From contig JAFGCA010000654.1 in the NCBI GenBank assembly GCA_016932895.1, forward strand, positions 1-12,468: DNA of 12,468 nt, given 5' to 3'. This document shows positions 10,593 to 12,468 of the stretch, piece by piece (position 1 is the stretch's first letter; each line of letters starts with the position of its first letter). The notes below the pieces were generated by a model. The model worked only from the letters and a program-made list of their open reading frames with translations. It ran no database searches and was not told the DNA's origin. Origin of the DNA: Sedimentisphaerales bacterium (GTDB taxonomy: Bacteria; Planctomycetota; Phycisphaerae; Sedimentisphaerales; SG8-4). A program made the position numbers and the translations under genes.

Positions 10593-12468
10593 TCACTCGT
10601 AGAGAAGCTGTGCCGTCGCGATGGCGTTCTCGGCGGCGACGGTGCGCATCCAGTACGCTTGGAACGCGTCGGGGAAGCGGTGCTCCACCACCGTCTCGGC
10701 GGGGACGTCGAAGGTCCGGTAGGTTTTCCAGTAGCCGTTGCCGTCGAGATCGATCTCGACGCGAATCTCGACACTCTTGTTCCGGCGATGCGACAGCGTC
10801 AACGTTTTGCGGTCGTAGCCGGTCATGAGGTAGGGGTCGGACGGCTCGCCGGCCCGCACGCGCGTGTCCTTCCAGGGCCCGCCCTGGCCCGTGGGCTTGC
10901 CGAGCTTCCAGAGATCGTCCACGGCGCCGACCCAGAGGGCGCAGAGACCGTCTTCCGAGAGGACGATGTGTTCGTTTTCAGCGGGGGTGCCATCGGCAAT
11001 GCCGGCGAGGACGAGCAGCCCGCGCCAGGAGCAGTAGTCGTTGATGTGGCGGTTGTGCGTGGCGATCGGGCGAATCTTGGCGAATCCCCCGGCGTTTTCG
11101 GCGGGCAGCTCGTAGAACGTTCCGTGACAGTTGAACAGGTCGCGCTCCGTGCAGACCTCGCGGTCGATCCGCTCGAGGCCCAGCGGTCCGGGCTCGTCGA
11201 ACGAGGGGTCGCCCTTGGGCAGTCGATAGCGCCGGCCGTCATCGTCGGTGTAGAGCACCGAGGCGGCATCGACGGCCACGATATCGGCGGGAATCGCGAC
11301 GTTTTCCTTCAGCCAGGCGTGAGCCGTAACATCATCGACGCGTCGCAGCTTCATGTCCGCGCCGATCTCGTAGTAGCCGAGCTCTTCGAGTTTTCCGTCC
11401 GAGGCATGCGTCGCGGCCAGGTGGAGCGTTTTGAGGCCGGCGCCGCGTGCCCGGATCAGCCCGCCCGAAGCGCGCCGGCATGGTGGCGTGACCAGGCCGT
11501 CGAAGAGATGGTCGCACCGGCTGTCGCGCGGGTCGTCGTTGGCGTACTGGAAATACGCCGTCGCCGCCTCGCAGTCCCGGTTCGTGCGCACGCGTATCCA
11601 CTGGGCCCGCTCCGTCGGCGGAAAGTCCAGCCACAGGTAGCCGGAGGCCGGCACCGTGGCCTTTCGCAGAACGCGCCAGCGGCCGTCGCCCTCGGCGTCC
11701 ACGGCGAAGGTGAATTCGACCGGCTCGTCGCCGTCGTGCGCCAGGTGCACGCCGCGACGCTCGAAACCGGCGAACAGGAAGGGATCGGACGGTGCGTCGG
11801 CCTGCACCGGGTCCTTTAGCCATACGCCGCCGCGACCGATGGGCGGACCGAAGTCGTCTACTTGTTCGGGGCGGATGAATCGCAGATTCGATTGCGACTG
11901 GCCCGGGCCGGCGATTTGGCCCTTGGCTCGGCGCGTGTTGAGGAATTCGCTCTTGGCCGTGACGTCACAACCCAGAACGACGCGTTCGTTCCAGCGGCAG
12001 AAATCGCCCACGACCGCCAGATAGGTCGATCGCGGCGCGATGCCCGCGCTGTTGCCGGCGGAGAACGACCGCGGGAAACGCCAGAATGCCCCGTGCATGG
12101 TCATGAGCAGATCCTCTTCGCCGATGTCCCGGATGCGGGGCCACTCGGTGTTCCAGCCGTGGGCGCCGTCGTAGGTGTGGCTGGCCTTGGGCAGCCGGTA
12201 GGTGTGCCAGAGACCGCCGTCGCGCACCATGAGGATCAGCGAGCGATGGTCCCATCCGATGGTCCAGATCGGGTCCGTTTCCGGGTGCTGGTTTCCCTCG
12301 ATGCCGCCGGGGCCGGTCACTTCGGTGAACTGGTTGCGCCGCACGACCGTCCAGCTCGCGCCGTCCCACTCGGCCAGACAGCCCGAGGGGATGTCAGGCT
12401 TGCGCCGCGCCAGGGAGGAGTGTTCCCCGTTGTTGGCATAGACCAGCCGCCCCTGGCCGCAGTACAGA
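10593..12468 (-). CDS. Large protein with two copies of an unknown module (N-terminus off window)
   Basis: The frame is open to the right edge, so at least 624 residues are encoded and the true start lies beyond it. The in-frame GTG at 12344 has no ribosome site and coding sequence continues upstream of it (LYCGQGRLVYANNGEH...). Two related blocks of about 210 residues, at 11574-12212 and 10596-11237, share YRLPK, an HGxF(W/Y) segment, a DFCRW/DYCSW turn, a GGVWKD/GGPWKD motif, APSDPFL/EPSDPYL, GFERR/GYDRK and an ExTFAVDAEGDGRW/EIRVEIDLDGNGYW strand pair, ending in an aromatic AYFQY/AQLLY. A linker of about 110 residues joins them. The tryptophan- and glycine-rich beta-strand pattern suggests an exported beta-structured protein, possibly carbohydrate-related. 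I do not recognise the family. Confidence 0.85.
   Translation of the reverse strand, partial: LYCGQGRLVYANNGEHSSLARRKPDIPSGCLAEWDGASWTVVRRNQFTEVTGPGGIEGNQHPETDPIWTIGWDHRSLILMVRDGGLWHTYRLPKASHTYDGAHGWNTEWPRIRDIGEEDLLMTMHGAFWRFPRSFSAGNSAGIAPRSTYLAVVGDFCRWNERVVLGCDVTAKSEFLNTRRAKGQIAGPGQSQSNLRFIRPEQVDDFGPPIGRGGVWLKDPVQADAPSDPFLFAGFERRGVHLAHDGDEPVEFTFAVDAEGDGRWRVLRKATVPASGYLWLDFPPTERAQWIRVRTNRDCEAATAYFQYANDDPRDSRCDHLFDGLVTPPCRRASGGLIRARGAGLKTLHLAATHASDGKLEELGYYEIGADMKLRRVDDVTAHAWLKENVAIPADIVAVDAASVLYTDDDGRRYRLPKGDPSFDEPGPLGLERIDREVCTERDLFNCHGTFYELPAENAGGFAKIRPIATHNRHINDYCSWRGLLVLAGIADGTPAENEHIVLSEDGLCALWVGAVDDLWKLGKPTGQGGPWKDTRVRAGEPSDPYLMTGYDRKTLTLSHRRNKSVEIRVEIDLDGNGYWKTYRTFDVPAETVVEHRFPDAFQAYWMRTVAAENAIATAQLLYE

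Noticed and set aside
10530..11819. 429-residue plus-strand open frame opposite the repeated-module protein
   Set aside because: The opposite strand shows an ordered internal duplication at protein level. This frame has no domain and overlaps the end of the preceding gene.

Overview
The window looks like chromosomal DNA of a GC-rich planctomycete, most likely a member of the Phycisphaerae. This is inferred from several signs together: a remnant of a choice-of-anchor-Q/beta-helix protein of the type common in that phylum, tiny CPxC zinc-ribbon proteins, a long unusual sigma-70-family factor with extra helix-turn-helix domains, and an 85-bp intergenic repeat family whose fortuitous translations are, as I recall, frequent in planctomycete assemblies. 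No rRNA, tRNA or CRISPR array was found.

Left block (1-2202, plus strand). About 475 bases without a convincing gene end in a good sigma-54-type (-24/-12) promoter match at 405-420. It leads into a compact same-strand series: a degenerate response-regulator receiver protein, a tiny zinc ribbon, a SlyD-like FKBP prolyl isomerase, a second paralogous zinc ribbon, and a small ORF that looks broken. The small ORF runs into a 19-bp tandem duplication and the C-terminal scrap of a beta-helix surface protein (to 2419), so this is a rearrangement scar.

Middle block (2477-7094). A 60-residue 4Fe-4S ferredoxin gene with its own promoter candidate faces a minus-strand cluster. In transcription order that cluster is a sigma-70-family factor, proC (pyrroline-5-carboxylate reductase) and pruA/rocA (pyrroline-5-carboxylate dehydrogenase). 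ProC and PruA draw on the same intermediate in opposite directions, towards proline and towards glutamate. The sigma factor carries three N-terminal HTH units and lacks the usual promoter-melting aromatics of region 2.3.

Repeat block (7095-8150). This is more than 1 kb without a gene. It holds two arrays of an 85-bp direct repeat (shared core TTGGGTTTGTTTGACATT, conserved internal hairpin), GC-rich hairpins beside the arrays, and a roughly 100-bp fold-back element.

Right block (8151-12468). A minus-strand methyltransferase-type corrinoid protein gene has a clear intrinsic terminator but no methyltransferase partner in view. Next come a 517-base gap and a plus-strand DUF4056-like exported protein with a good promoter match. 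It converges on a large minus-strand protein that runs off the window edge and contains two copies of an unrecognised module of about 210 residues.

The best candidates for something undescribed are the sigma-54-preceded receiver/zinc-ribbon/FKBP cluster, the atypical sigma factor, and the 85-bp repeat family.
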